The translations under genes and the position numbers were made by a program. The notes below the pieces were generated by a model, which worked only from the letters and a program-made list of their open reading frames with translations, did no database searches and was not told where the DNA came from. 60,306 nucleotides of DNA, taken from assembly GCA_031261005.1 (NCBI GenBank), contig JAISKF010000010.1, forward strand, positions 1 to 60,306. The letters run 5' to 3'. This DNA is from Enterobacteriaceae bacterium (lineage in GTDB: Bacteria > Pseudomonadota > Gammaproteobacteria > Enterobacterales > Enterobacteriaceae). Below, piece after piece: positions 28,093 to 36,659 of the stretch. Positions within the stretch are counted from its first letter, which is position 1, and the number at the start of each line of letters is the position of its first letter.

Positions 28093-29682
28093 CTAAATTT
28101 CACGGGCAATAATGTCAGCAATACGAATGCTCAGAGCGACACCCGTTAACGTTGGGTTAATGACACCAGCAGCAGGAATGACGCCTGTTGTGGCTAAAAA
28201 CAGATTCGGGTGATCGTAAGTACGGCATTCGTGATTCACGACTGAATCAGCCGAATTATTCCCCATAATAACCGTACCCATCAGATGGTCGCGGTTCTGC
28301 CAGCCGGTATTATCCTCGACAACAGTTCCGCCCATGATTTGCACGAATTTTTGGTAATCCTGTACCACTACATCGCGCGCGGCTTTCACGTAATCACCTA
28401 CTTCGTAATGTACCGTGAGCATAGGAATGCCGAGGGCGTCTTTGCGCGTGGTGCTTGGACGCACGGTATTGGTTGGATTGGGCAGTGTTTCAAATACGGT
28501 TGAGATGTCTACCCAGCGCGCGGCATCGTGTCTTATCTGCTGATCAAGCTGTTTGCCGACAATGCCTTGTGCGATCAGGCGTTGAGCGACACTCATATTC
28601 GGTACGTTATTGCTGATGGCGTGTTTAATCGCCGCGTGGCGTGTACGGAATTCGCCGTCACGCCAGTTAAAAATACCGCCTTGCTCCACCGAGCCGCGAC
28701 CGGGCCACAAAGGTTCATCGGCAAGAAACTGTAAACCCATACCGGTGTGATCCATTAAGTTACGACCGACTTGATCAGAGGAGTTCGCCACATCAGAGAG
28801 CAGCAATAATTTTGGTGTTTCCAGCCCGTGAGTGGCGACAATAAAATATTTTGCAGTTAAGCGGACTTCAATGTCTTTAGAGGTGCGGTAATGAACGGCA
28901 ACGATTTTATTATCCGCGCCTTTTTCCAGTTTATATGCGGTGGCATCAGTGACGAGTTTTACGCCAGCAGCTTCGGCGTGTTCCACATGAGCGATCCCGC
29001 TGTACATCGCACCAATCGGGCAAACGGGCATACAGTTATTGTTACCGCTACAGGCTGGACGTCCATCGTAAGGTTGGGTTGCGCGGGCGTTTGGCTCATG
29101 GATAAAGTGATAGCCTTCGGGGGCGATTTTGTCTTTTAGGCGTTGGAAAAGGTAAGTCGTGCCTTCTGGCGGCATCGGGTAAGGTTTGGAGCGCGGAGGA
29201 AAAGGTACGCCATCTTGCCCGCTCTGATCGTCTTGATCATTACCGCAGACACCGAGCGCTTCTTCGGCACGAACGTAGTAAGGCTCTAATTCGTCATACT
29301 CCAGCGGCCAGTCCCGACCCACGCCGTACAGCGTATTGAGCTTCATATCATTCGGTAAATAGCGCCAGCAACACGCTGCCCAATGCCATGTTGTACCGCC
29401 CGCGAGTTTCAGCATTCCGGGGCGGAAATCGAACGAGCCGGTATTCTCAATATATTGTTCGTCATAGGATTGATGCGCCCACGGTTCATTCGGGTAGGGC
29501 GAGTTATAGTTACTCTTTTTCGAGGAGTTACGGAAGTTTTCGACGATCTTCCAACGGGGAATGCGTTCACCTGCCTCCAGAATAATGACTGACTTGTGCT
29601 GTTTCGCCAGTTCATAGGCGGCATTGCTTCCCAATATGCCAGAGCCGATGATAATGACATCGGCATCAAATTGCGTATTCAT
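28093..29682 (-). CDS. GMC-family FAD/[3Fe-4S] dehydrogenase catalytic subunit
   Basis: Large subunit of a periplasmic three-component dehydrogenase oxidising a sugar, sugar acid or polyol. Of 529 residues, the N-terminal FAD motif is IIGSGILGSNAAYELAK and GGTTWHWAACCWRYLPNDMK matches the fructose/sorbitol/gluconate dehydrogenase family. Cysteines in CSGNNNCMPVCPIGAMY (about residues 212-228) are the [3Fe-4S] ligands known in FAD-glucose and fructose dehydrogenases. The C-terminal GMC domain has GTVIMG and NPTLT. It has no signal peptide of its own and probably rides on the Tat signal of the small subunit. The overall pattern is closer to fructose dehydrogenase large subunit than to the longer gluconate enzyme, but the substrate cannot be read from sequence. 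Confidence 0.92.
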   Translation of the reverse strand: MNTQFDADVIIIGSGILGSNAAYELAKQHKSVIILEAGERIPRWKIVENFRNSSKKSNYNSPYPNEPWAHQSYDEQYIENTGSFDFRPGMLKLAGGTTWHWAACCWRYLPNDMKLNTLYGVGRDWPLEYDELEPYYVRAEEALGVCGNDQDDQSGQDGVPFPPRSKPYPMPPEGTTYLFQRLKDKIAPEGYHFIHEPNARATQPYDGRPACSGNNNCMPVCPIGAMYSGIAHVEHAEAAGVKLVTDATAYKLEKGADNKIVAVHYRTSKDIEVRLTAKYFIVATHGLETPKLLLLSDVANSSDQVGRNLMDHTGMGLQFLADEPLWPGRGSVEQGGIFNWRDGEFRTRHAAIKHAISNNVPNMSVAQRLIAQGIVGKQLDQQIRHDAARWVDISTVFETLPNPTNTVRPSTTRKDALGIPMLTVHYEVGDYVKAARDVVVQDYQKFVQIMGGTVVEDNTGWQNRDHLMGTVIMGNNSADSVVNHECRTYDHPNLFLATTGVIPAAGVINPTLTGVALSIRIADIIAREI

Positions 29683-29701
29683 ATTGCTTCCTGATTTATA
29701 T

Positions 29702-30235
29702 TTAGTCGTTTTTTATGGTTGTAGGGGGCTGAGTCCAGTAATTGGTTTTGCCTCTGGAATAGGTAGGGATAACAGTGGCATCAATGGTGGGTTCGTACAT
29801 CAATGCGCCGGTGTAAGTGACAAAGCGTGTGTTATCCATCGCTCGATGTTCAACCGGTGTTCCTGTGTAGCCAAGATACCAGGCAGAGATAATGCTCAGG
29901 CAAATTTGTCTGAGTTTTTCATCTTGAAAGATCGGGCTGTCAGGCAGTTGATCGACGGAAGTTAAGCCAGCTTGTTTAATCTTCTGGTTTAGCAAAGTGA
30001 CTTGTTCAGGAAAATTTTTATCTTCCTCTGTCAGCATGGTGAGTGCGCGCAGCGAGACATTCTTGCTCAGTGATGTTCTATCGGTGAGAAAGAGTGAAAG
30101 CCGGTAGAACTGTTCAATATCGCTATCGGCAGAGAGCGATTGTTGTGCGTAAGGTGCGCGTATGGATACTGGTAGCAAGAGCATCGTTCCGGCTAATGCA
30201 GCACCCGTGCTGAGTAATTTTCGGCGACTAATCAA
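29702..30235 (-). CDS. small subunit (gluconate 2-dehydrogenase subunit 3-like) with Tat signal
   Basis: Chaperone-like small subunit that exports and stabilises the flavoprotein. It begins with the twin-arginine signal SRRKLLSTGAALAGTMLLLP, so it is folded before transport with its partner. The start is taken as TTG at 30235, because a perfect AAGGAGG sits 7 nt upstream and the signal then begins MISRRKLL. This gives 177 residues. The open frame continues to 30328 but the extra residues spoil the Tat signal. First gene of a three-gene operon, 19 bp before the GMC subunit. Order small-large-cytochrome is that described for Erwinia cypripedii gluconate dehydrogenase. Confidence 0.87.
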   Translation of the reverse strand: MISRRKLLSTGAALAGTMLLLPVSIRAPYAQQSLSADSDIEQFYRLSLFLTDRTSLSKNVSLRALTMLTEEDKNFPEQVTLLNQKIKQAGLTSVDQLPDSPIFQDEKLRQICLSIISAWYLGYTGTPVEHRAMDNTRFVTYTGALMYEPTIDATVIPTYSRGKTNYWTQPPTTIKND

Positions 30236-30458
30236 AATATGCCTCCTTGTTGGATAAACTATCGGGAGAGAAATGTTTTTTCTCTGCTTGATGAAATAGA
30301 TAGCGGTGCAACAGTTTAGGTATGCCATTAAATATTGGTTAATTTAATGTGCTGATTAATGTGGTATTTTTTTACAAAAAGTGCCGCAGGCGGCTATTCG
30401 TGATAAGTGAAAGGTTAATGGTATTAAAAATTATTAAAATCAATAAAATAGGGTGTTT

Positions 30459-30487
30459 TTTGTAGGGCGGAATGTTGCCGCCCTTAT
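30459..30487 (+). repeat. palindromic MITE-like element, copy E (hairpin remnant)
   Basis: tttgtagGGCGG-n7-CCGCCCttatg keeps the hairpin and the preceding tttgtag, but the AT arm is largely lost. It lies upstream of the dehydrogenase operon and downstream of the flavin reductase, one of two copies not between convergent genes. Confidence 0.6.
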
Positions 30488-30516
30488 GCTATAGATTAAA
30501 TCATAGAAAAATAAAA

Positions 30517-31080
30517 TTATTTCACTTCACGAGTCTGAAATACGACCCAATCAGCATAGGCATCAATAATGCTTTGTAAGAAAGATTGAGTTCTTTCAGT
30601 CAGCTTGCCTGCGTCATCAAACAAACTGCCAGCATTGCCGATATAGGCTTCTGGTTGCTGCATACATGGAATATTCAAAAATACCAGTGATTGACGCAGA
30701 TGATGATTAGCACCAAAACCGCCGATCGCGCCCGGAGAGGCACTGATCACCGCACCTGGTTTACCTGACCATGCACTTTGCCCGTAAGGACGAGAGCCGA
30801 CATCGAGCGCATTTTTCAATACTGCCGGAACAGAACGGTTATATTCTGGTGTGATAAATAACACGGCATCAGCGGCTTTGATTTTATTGCGAAATGTGGT
30901 GTAGGACGCAGGCGGGGTAACATCAATATCTTCGTTATAAAGCGGTAAATCACCGATCTCAACAATTTCAAGTTTGATAGAAGTTGGTGCCAGAGCAGCC
31001 AGAGCCAGCGCGATTTTTCGGTTGATGGACTCTTTCCGCAGACTGCCGACTAAAACGGCTACATGTTTCACTTGACTCAT
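30517..31080 (-). CDS. NAD(P)H-dependent FMN reductase (ChrR/YieF-like flavodoxin fold)
   Basis: A 187-residue soluble flavoprotein of the NADPH-dependent FMN reductase family, which reduces quinones, azo compounds and chromate and limits redox cycling. FMN-binding loop GSLRKESINRKIA at residues 12-24, the family signature PEYNRSVPAVLKNALD near residues 79-94, and SPGAIGGFGANHHLR later. Length and pattern fit E. coli YieF/ChrR (188), but identity looks moderate and no symbol is given. AAAGGAG lies 8 nt before the ATG. Single gene. Confidence 0.9.
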   Translation of the reverse strand: MSQVKHVAVLVGSLRKESINRKIALALAALAPTSIKLEIVEIGDLPLYNEDIDVTPPASYTTFRNKIKAADAVLFITPEYNRSVPAVLKNALDVGSRPYGQSAWSGKPGAVISASPGAIGGFGANHHLRQSLVFLNIPCMQQPEAYIGNAGSLFDDAGKLTERTQSFLQSIIDAYADWVVFQTREVK

Positions 31081-31113
31081 AACTTAACTCCTTTAATAAC
31101 ATAGAAAATTCCC

Positions 31114-31236
31114 CTATGCAGAGGGAAACCAGAATAGCGGGCGGTTATACTCTGTATCTTGAAAGTTTTTAGGGATAAAACTTTCATTAAGACCGGTGAA
31201 AGCCACCCAGTCTGCCTGCGGCAGCCACTCCTCCAT
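31114..31236 (-). pseudogene. small ORF or gene remnant upstream of the flavin reductase
   Basis: A frame reading MEEWLPQADWVAFTGLNES and ending in NRPLFWFPSA, 40 residues from ATG 31236, has normal protein-like composition. The same frame stays open upstream to near 31412, passing through a terminator hairpin, which suggests the 3' end of a longer lost gene rather than a complete small gene. There is no ribosome binding site at ATG 31236. It ends 33 bp before the flavin reductase start, in the same direction. Family not recognised. Confidence 0.35.
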
Positions 31237-31356
31237 AAAGGGGAATGATTGATGAACGTAACTTAAAAGATAGTCGATGATAATGTGACTGGCAAAAGAA
31301 CGCGCGGATAAGATGTGCGGTGATGGTGGTGCGGCGCATTTCAGGGCGAGACAGAC

Positions 31357-31388
31357 AAAAAAAGAGGGCAGCCATTGTGGTTGCCCTT
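31357..31388 (-). terminator. terminator of loiP
   Basis: Read on the minus strand: AGGGCA, an 11-nt loop, TGCCCT, then CTTTTTTT. About 50 bp after the loiP stop. Confidence 0.8.
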
Positions 31389-31439
31389 TGTTTCTATGAA
31401 TAGTCTCTGCGGATTATATCTACAGATTTTTATACGGGA

Positions 31440-32195
31440 TTATTTACCGCTAGTCAGCTTTGTGTCATCCTTGATACGTTCTCTGATTGCATCAGCACGT
31501 TCTTTGGAATCAGGGTGAGAACTTAAAATACTGCTGCTGCCGCCTAATTTAGCCAGCTTATCAAATGATGTTGCCAGCGCAGTCGTGTTCAGGTGTTTCT
31601 TTTTCAGTAAGTCATAAGAGTAGTTGTCTGCTTCTGACTCTTGTGATTGGGAGAACTGAGCATTAACCAGTTCGTTAGCGAAGCTCAGAATTTGCGCGTC
31701 ATTAAGCATTGCCGCAGCTTGACCGCCGAACGCTACTGCTGCTTGCGATGCTAACTGTGTCGCGTAAGCAACCTGAAACGCTTTTTTGGTGTGACCTAAC
31801 TCAACGTGACCGATTTCATGACCAAGAACGCCGGTCACTTCGGCATCTGTCATTAGATCCATCAAACCGCTGTAAACACGGATACAACCATTCGCCATAG
31901 CCCACGCATTCACATCATTAGTTAAGTAAACTTTGTAGTTCAGCGGTTGACCGTTGACATTATCACCTAAATTTTTAGCGATTTTGTTTAAACGTTTGGT
32001 ATAGGTGCTGTTAGCGCCAGCGATTTTGTTGTTGGCGTCCATCTCTTTACAAGATTTATCCGTTAGCGTTTTTACATCAGCATCACTGACTGTCACAGCA
32101 GATAGCAGTGAATCGCCCATGCTGCCATTTTGACAACCGGCTAACATGGTGGCTGACGCGAAAGTCAGAGCAATTAGTGTGGAACGTAATTTCAT
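31440..32195 (-). CDS. loiP: outer-membrane metalloprotease LoiP (M48 family, YggG)
   Basis: Zinc metalloprotease lipoprotein. In E. coli it is induced at low osmolarity and cleaves Phe-Phe bonds at the outer membrane with BepA. Of 251 residues (E. coli 252), a lipoprotein signal ends in the lipobox MLAGC with Cys21 and the active site GHEIGHVELGH is near residue 126. The C-terminal region QSQESEADNYSYDLL supplies the third zinc ligand. AGGAAG precedes the ATG. It is divergent from tktA, as in E. coli. Confidence 0.95.
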   Translation of the reverse strand: MKLRSTLIALTFASATMLAGCQNGSMGDSLLSAVTVSDADVKTLTDKSCKEMDANNKIAGANSTYTKRLNKIAKNLGDNVNGQPLNYKVYLTNDVNAWAMANGCIRVYSGLMDLMTDAEVTGVLGHEIGHVELGHTKKAFQVAYATQLASQAAVAFGGQAAAMLNDAQILSFANELVNAQFSQSQESEADNYSYDLLKKKHLNTTALATSFDKLAKLGGSSSILSSHPDSKERADAIRERIKDDTKLTSGK

Positions 32196-32214
32196 AAAGT
32201 TATCTTCCTGTGAT

Positions 32215-32341
32215 TATACCCGTCATACTTCAAGCTGCATCTTTGTTGGCTGCGTTCGCTCACCCGAATCACTTAGTTTACTAAGCTCATCGGGATTCCC
32301 TCACTTGCCGCCTCGATGCAACTTGAATTATTTTGGGTATA
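32215..32341. repeat. TATACCC-type palindromic intergenic repeat (intact copy)
   Basis: 127 bp with ends tatacccgtcatacttcaag and its inverse cttgaattattttgggtata; within lie inverted cacccgaatcac / catcgggattccctcac sections. Repeats with these ends are common in Serratia, Yersinia and Photorhabdus. I recall the pattern but cannot name the family with certainty. It lies between the divergent loiP and tktA promoters. The rest of the gap (32342-32693) shows no gene or clear motif. Confidence 0.8.
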
Positions 32342-32693
32342 TACCTGTTATCTCGGTATATTATGGTTTTCAGCCAACTGGCTGGTTCTTTTTAGCGGGC
32401 AGATAATAGCAATAACCGATATTCCCGTCATCTTGCAAAATATGAAAATATGGGTTGCTGCTTGTCTGCATTTTGAAATCTTTTGGAAATACGTTAGTCA
32501 TCAACAAATAAATTCATCGCATTCAGTGAAAATTTACTCTCTGTTTTCCCTATTGTTATTGATGATGCGTGGTTTTCTATTATTGCTTCGCATTAGTTCG
32601 GGGTTGCCGTTTTCATGCCGACTTGAGAAGATATAGCGGTTTTTCTTATTTTGGATCTGACCTACGTATCCCAATCCTAAAATGGAGTTAATA

Positions 32694-34688
32694 ATGCCTT
32701 CTCATAAAGAACTCGCTAACGCTATCCGCGCCTTGAGTATGGACGCGGTGCAAAAGGCCAAATCCGGCCACCCAGGTGCCCCGATGGGTATGGCAGACAT
32801 CGCTGAAGTCCTGTGGCGCGGTTTTCTGAACCATAATCCAACCAACCCGCACTGGGTTAATCGCGACCGCTTTGTTCTTTCTAACGGCCACGGTTCTATG
32901 CTGATTTACAGCTTGCTGCATCTGACCGGTTACGACCTGTCCATTGAAGATCTTAAGCAGTTCCGTCAATTACACTCCCGCACGCCGGGTCACCCGGAAT
33001 ATGGTTACGCACCGGGCGTTGAAACCACGACAGGTCCGTTAGGGCAGGGGATCTGTAACGCAGTCGGTATGGCGATCGCTGAACGCACGCTGGCAGCGCA
33101 ATTTAACCGCGCGGGTCACGACATTGTTGACCATCACACTTACGCCTTTATGGGCGACGGCTGCATGATGGAGGGCGTTTCCCATGAAGCCTGTTCATTA
33201 GCCGGTACGCTAAAACTCGGCAAATTGATCGCGTTCTATGATGACAACGGTATTTCTATCGATGGTCACGTTGAGGGCTGGTTTACCGATGATACGGCAA
33301 TGCGTTTTGAAGCCTATGGCTGGCATGTCATTCGCGGCATCGACGGTCATGATGCTGAAGCGATCCGCAAAGCCGTTGAAGAAGCGCAGCAAGAAACCAA
33401 TAAACCATCATTGCTGATGTGTAAAACTATTATCGGTTTCGGTTCACCAAACAAAGCAGGTACGCACGATAGCCACGGTGCGCCGTTGGGTGATGCGGAA
33501 ATCGCGGCAACGCGCGCAGCACTGGGCTGGAAATACGAGCCATTTGTTATCCCACAAGATATTTATGCCGATTGGGACGCGAAAAAAGCAGGTCAGGCAA
33601 AAGAGCAAAGCTGGAATCAGCAATTTGCGGCTTATCAAGCGGCTTATCCTGAATTAGCGGCTGAATTCCAACGCCGCGTTGCCGGTGAATTGCCAGCAAA
33701 CTGGCAGCAGGAAGCGCAGAAATTTATCGAACAATTACAAGCGAATCCAGCCAATATCGCAAGTCGTAAAGCATCACAAAATTCACTGGAAGCCTTCGGT
33801 AAAGTGTTGCCGGAATTCTTAGGCGGTTCTGCCGACTTAGCGCCAAGCAATCTGACTATGTGGTCTGGTTCTAAATCTATCGTTGATGATTTGGCGGGTA
33901 ACTATATCCATTACGGTGTGCGCGAATTTGGTATGTCAGCCATTATGAATGGTATCGCGCTGCATGGCGGCTTTATCCCTTACGGTGCAACGTTCCTGAT
34001 GTTTATGGAATATGCACGTAATGCCGTTCGTATGGCTGCGCTGATGAAAGTTCGCAGCCTGTTTGTCTACACTCATGACTCTATCGGTTTAGGTGAAGAT
34101 GGTCCGACTCACCAGCCAGTAGAGCAAATTGCCAGCCTGCGTTTAACGCCGAATATGAGTACATGGCGTCCGTGTGATCAGGTTGAATCTGCCATTGCAT
34201 GGAAGTCTGCTATCGAGCGTTTAGATGGTCCAAGTGCGTTGATCTTCTCCCGTCAGAATTTAACTCAGCAACCGCGTAATGCCGAGCAATTGGCTAATGT
34301 GGCGCGCGGCGGTTATATCCTGAAAGATTGCGCGGGTACGCCGGAATTGATCCTGATCGCGACGGGCTCTGAAGTGAGTCTGGCGGTCGATGCGGCTGAC
34401 AAATTAAGCGCCGAGGGGCGCAAAGTGCGCGTGGTGTCTATGCCATGTACCGAAGTATTTGACCGTCAGGACGCAAGTTATCGTGAAGCTGTACTGCCAG
34501 CAGCGGTAAGCGCTCGCGTTGCGGTTGAAGCCGGTATCGCCGACTTCTGGTTCAAGTATGTTGGCTTGAATGGTCGTATTATTGGTATGCACAGCTTCGG
34601 TGAATCAGCACCAGCAGATCAACTGTTCGTTGAGTTCGGTTTTACGGTTGATAATGTACTGGCGAATGCGCGTGCGTTGTTGAAGTAA
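32694..34688 (+). CDS. tktA: transketolase
   Basis: Thiamine-diphosphate enzyme of the non-oxidative pentose phosphate pathway, moving two-carbon units between ketoses and aldoses. ATG 32694 (GGAG upstream) gives [20 protein letters not shown] and 664 residues, one more than E. coli TktA. ThDP motif [13 protein letters not shown] near residues 154-166, and active-site histidines in [23 protein letters not shown] and [16 protein letters not shown]. The N-terminus and the loiP neighbour favour TktA over TktB. Confidence 0.97.
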   Translation: MPSHKELANAIRALSMDAVQKAKSGHPGAPMGMADIAEVLWRGFLNHNPTNPHWVNRDRFVLSNGHGSMLIYSLLHLTGYDLSIEDLKQFRQLHSRTPGHPEYGYAPGVETTTGPLGQGICNAVGMAIAERTLAAQFNRAGHDIVDHHTYAFMGDGCMMEGVSHEACSLAGTLKLGKLIAFYDDNGISIDGHVEGWFTDDTAMRFEAYGWHVIRGIDGHDAEAIRKAVEEAQQETNKPSLLMCKTIIGFGSPNKAGTHDSHGAPLGDAEIAATRAALGWKYEPFVIPQDIYADWDAKKAGQAKEQSWNQQFAAYQAAYPELAAEFQRRVAGELPANWQQEAQKFIEQLQANPANIASRKASQNSLEAFGKVLPEFLGGSADLAPSNLTMWSGSKSIVDDLAGNYIHYGVREFGMSAIMNGIALHGGFIPYGATFLMFMEYARNAVRMAALMKVRSLFVYTHDSIGLGEDGPTHQPVEQIASLRLTPNMSTWRPCDQVESAIAWKSAIERLDGPSALIFSRQNLTQQPRNAEQLANVARGGYILKDCAGTPELILIATGSEVSLAVDAADKLSAEGRKVRVVSMPCTEVFDRQDASYREAVLPAAVSARVAVEAGIADFWFKYVGLNGRIIGMHSFGESAPADQLFVEFGFTVDNVLANARALLK

Positions 34689-34705
34689 TTTATTAAAATA
34701 TAAAG

Positions 34706-34738
34706 AAAAAGTCTCAGAGTAAAATCTGAGACTTTTTT
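34706..34738 (+). terminator. intrinsic terminator of tktA
   Basis: AAAAAGTCTCAGA-n6-TCTGAGACTTTTTT: a 12-bp stem with a T-run, 18 bp after the stop. Confidence 0.93.
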
Positions 34739-34763
34739 GTTTTTGGCGTATGGCAATAGTAAT

Positions 34764-34920
34764 TAATCTCAGGTTTAGATAAGGAAATGACGAGAAAAAC
34801 GGGTACTACAAAAATAACCAATTGAAATAACAATGGTTTTCTCGTAGAGCGGCAACCTGTCGCCCGAATTAACAACGCGGTGGGTTCACGGCAGATTGCC
34901 GTCCCTACAAATAATTATGT
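34764..34920 (+). repeat. palindromic MITE-like element, copy F (two-armed)
   Basis: Left end taatctcaggtttagataag, a first decayed hairpin (gtagagcggcaacctgtcgccc), the central spacer with aacaacgcggtggg, and a second hairpin half (cggcagattgccgtccctac), the same order as copy B. The right inverted end is missing or decayed after aattatgtaattttt. Between tandem tktA and pgk, not convergent genes. Confidence 0.7.
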
Positions 34921-34944
34921 AATTTTTGCAGTTTTCCCTTGTTT

Positions 34945-34960
34945 GTTGAAACGTTTCAGC
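34945..34960 (+). promoter_or_regulatory. Cra (FruR) operator
   Basis: Perfect 12-bp palindrome TGAAACGTTTCA at 34947-34958, identical to the core of known Cra sites. In E. coli Cra represses the epd-pgk-fbaA operon through a site before epd. Here epd is absent and the site is about 400 bp upstream of pgk, so a promoter near 34960-35000 with a long leader is implied. The 34961-35360 stretch holds no convincing gene; a 70-codon frame over the operator is not supported. Confidence 0.8.
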
Positions 34961-35360
34961 TTTAGCATGAAGAAGCAAAGTAACCGTAATCATTTCGTGA
35001 TAGTCTTTGAAGTCACGGTTATGAATCGCAATTCAACCGGCGGGTTTCGGACAGAACGTGATGGGGCGATCAGATTAGGTTTTGCGGGTTAATCCTAACT
35101 ATACTTTTCGTGTTATCATTTGCCGTATTGCCTTGTCTGGTATGTTAAATATTTTTAGCCGTGATGTTAGTTTAGAGTTTGGTTCTCTGCTGGTATCATG
35201 GGCGTTAGTGATTTTCGTTATGCTCATCATACTTTAAGCGGTATCTCGAAGTGTTGAGTATATATAACAATATGATTTTATAAGATTTAACTGGCGCTGG
35301 TTGTAATAATGGTTGCATTTGGCTCTGGTAACTTTGAGAGAATTAACAAGAGGATTCACA

Positions 35361-36533
35361 ATGACTGTAATTAAGATGACCGATTTAGATCTGGCAGGTA
35401 AACGAGTATTGATTCGTGCTGATCTCAATGTGCCGGTAAAAGAGGGCAAAGTGACCTCTGATGCCCGTATCCGCGCATCTTTGCCAACTATCGAGTTAGC
35501 GTTAAAACAGGGCGCTCGTGTGATGGTGACTTCTCACTTGGGGCGTCCGACCGAAGGCGAATATAACGAAGAATTTTCGCTGTTACCGGTGGTGAATTAC
35601 TTAAAAGATGCGGTAAAAGCACCGGTTCGTTTAGCGAAAGAATATCTGGACGGCGTTGATGTTGCAGAGGGTGAGTTAGTCGTTCTGGAAAACGTTCGCT
35701 TCAATAAAGGCGAGAAAAAAGACGAAGAAACGTTATCCCAAAAATATGCAGCATTGTGTGATGTGTTTGTAATGGACGCTTTTGGTACAGCGCACCGCGC
35801 GCAGGCTTCTACTCATGGCGTTGCCAAATTTGCGCCGATCGCTTGTGCCGGTCCGCTGCTTTCTGCTGAATTAGACGCATTAGGTAAAGCGTTAGGCAAT
35901 CCAGCGCGCCCAATGGTGGCGATTGTTGGCGGTTCTAAAGTTTCTACTAAGCTGACGGTTTTAGGTTCGCTGTCTAAAATTGCTGACCAATTAGTTGTTG
36001 GCGGCGGTATCGCGAATACCTTTATTGCAGCGCAGGGTCATAATGTCGGTAAATCTCTGTATGAAGAGGATTTGATTCCGGAAGCGAAAAAGCTGATGGA
36101 AACCTGCCATATTCCTGTTCCTACCGATGTGCGCGTGGCGACTGAATTTTCTGAAACTGCACCAGCGACCATGAAATCTGTTGCTGATATTAAAAATGAT
36201 GAGCAAGTGCTGGATTTGGGTGATGATTCCGCAGAAGAGCTGGCTGCAATCCTGAAAAAAGCTAAAACTATTTTGTGGAATGGTCCGGTTGGCGTGTTTG
36301 AGTTTCCTAATTTCCGTAAAGGTACTGAGATCGTGGCGAAAGCTATTGCTGAAAGCGACGCATTCTCTATCGCGGGCGGCGGTGATACGTTAGCAGCGAT
36401 CGACCTGTTCGGTATTGCTGATAAAATTTCTTACATTTCCACTGGCGGCGGTGCTTTCCTTGAGTTTGTTGAAGGCAAGAAACTGCCAGCCGTTGTGATG
36501 TTAGAAGAGCGCGCAAAAGAGGCTAAGCAGTAA
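35361..36533 (+). CDS. pgk: phosphoglycerate kinase
   Basis: Glycolytic enzyme making ATP and 3-phosphoglycerate from 1,3-bisphosphoglycerate. The ATG at 35361 (AAGAGGATTCACA upstream) gives [20 protein letters not shown]; upstream codons to 35313 are non-homologous. The 390 residues (E. coli 387) carry the N-domain signature [11 protein letters not shown], substrate-binding [22 protein letters not shown] and the nucleotide-binding C-terminal [12 protein letters not shown] with [10 protein letters not shown]. Followed by a terminator, then fbaA, as in E. coli. Confidence 0.97.
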   Translation: MTVIKMTDLDLAGKRVLIRADLNVPVKEGKVTSDARIRASLPTIELALKQGARVMVTSHLGRPTEGEYNEEFSLLPVVNYLKDAVKAPVRLAKEYLDGVDVAEGELVVLENVRFNKGEKKDEETLSQKYAALCDVFVMDAFGTAHRAQASTHGVAKFAPIACAGPLLSAELDALGKALGNPARPMVAIVGGSKVSTKLTVLGSLSKIADQLVVGGGIANTFIAAQGHNVGKSLYEEDLIPEAKKLMETCHIPVPTDVRVATEFSETAPATMKSVADIKNDEQVLDLGDDSAEELAAILKKAKTILWNGPVGVFEFPNFRKGTEIVAKAIAESDAFSIAGGGDTLAAIDLFGIADKISYISTGGGAFLEFVEGKKLPAVVMLEERAKEAKQ

Positions 36534-36546
36534 GTAAATAACAGAA

Positions 36547-36576
36547 AACGGGAGGCGATGATGCCTCCCGTTTCTT
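36547..36576 (+). terminator. intrinsic terminator between pgk and fbaA
   Basis: Stem AACGGGAGGC-n6-GCCTCCCGTT followed by TCTTC. The T-run is poor, so partial read-through into fbaA, 84 bp further, is likely. Confidence 0.8.
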
Positions 36577-36659
36577 CATACAGATTCTTATTGATGTATT
36601 CATGGGATAAATCGTTTTTTATCCATCAATAATAACCAATGATAAATAGGACAAATAGC

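Noticed and set aside
34880..35092. 70-codon frame over the Cra operator, checked as an epd remnant
   Set aside because: No glyceraldehyde-3-phosphate-dehydrogenase-like motif (such as NGFGRIGR) is present, and it begins inside repeat copy F.
35219..35270. tgctcatcatactttaag...gagtatatata as a third TATACCC-type repeat
   Set aside because: Only short fragments resemble the family and the order is not preserved; too weak to call.
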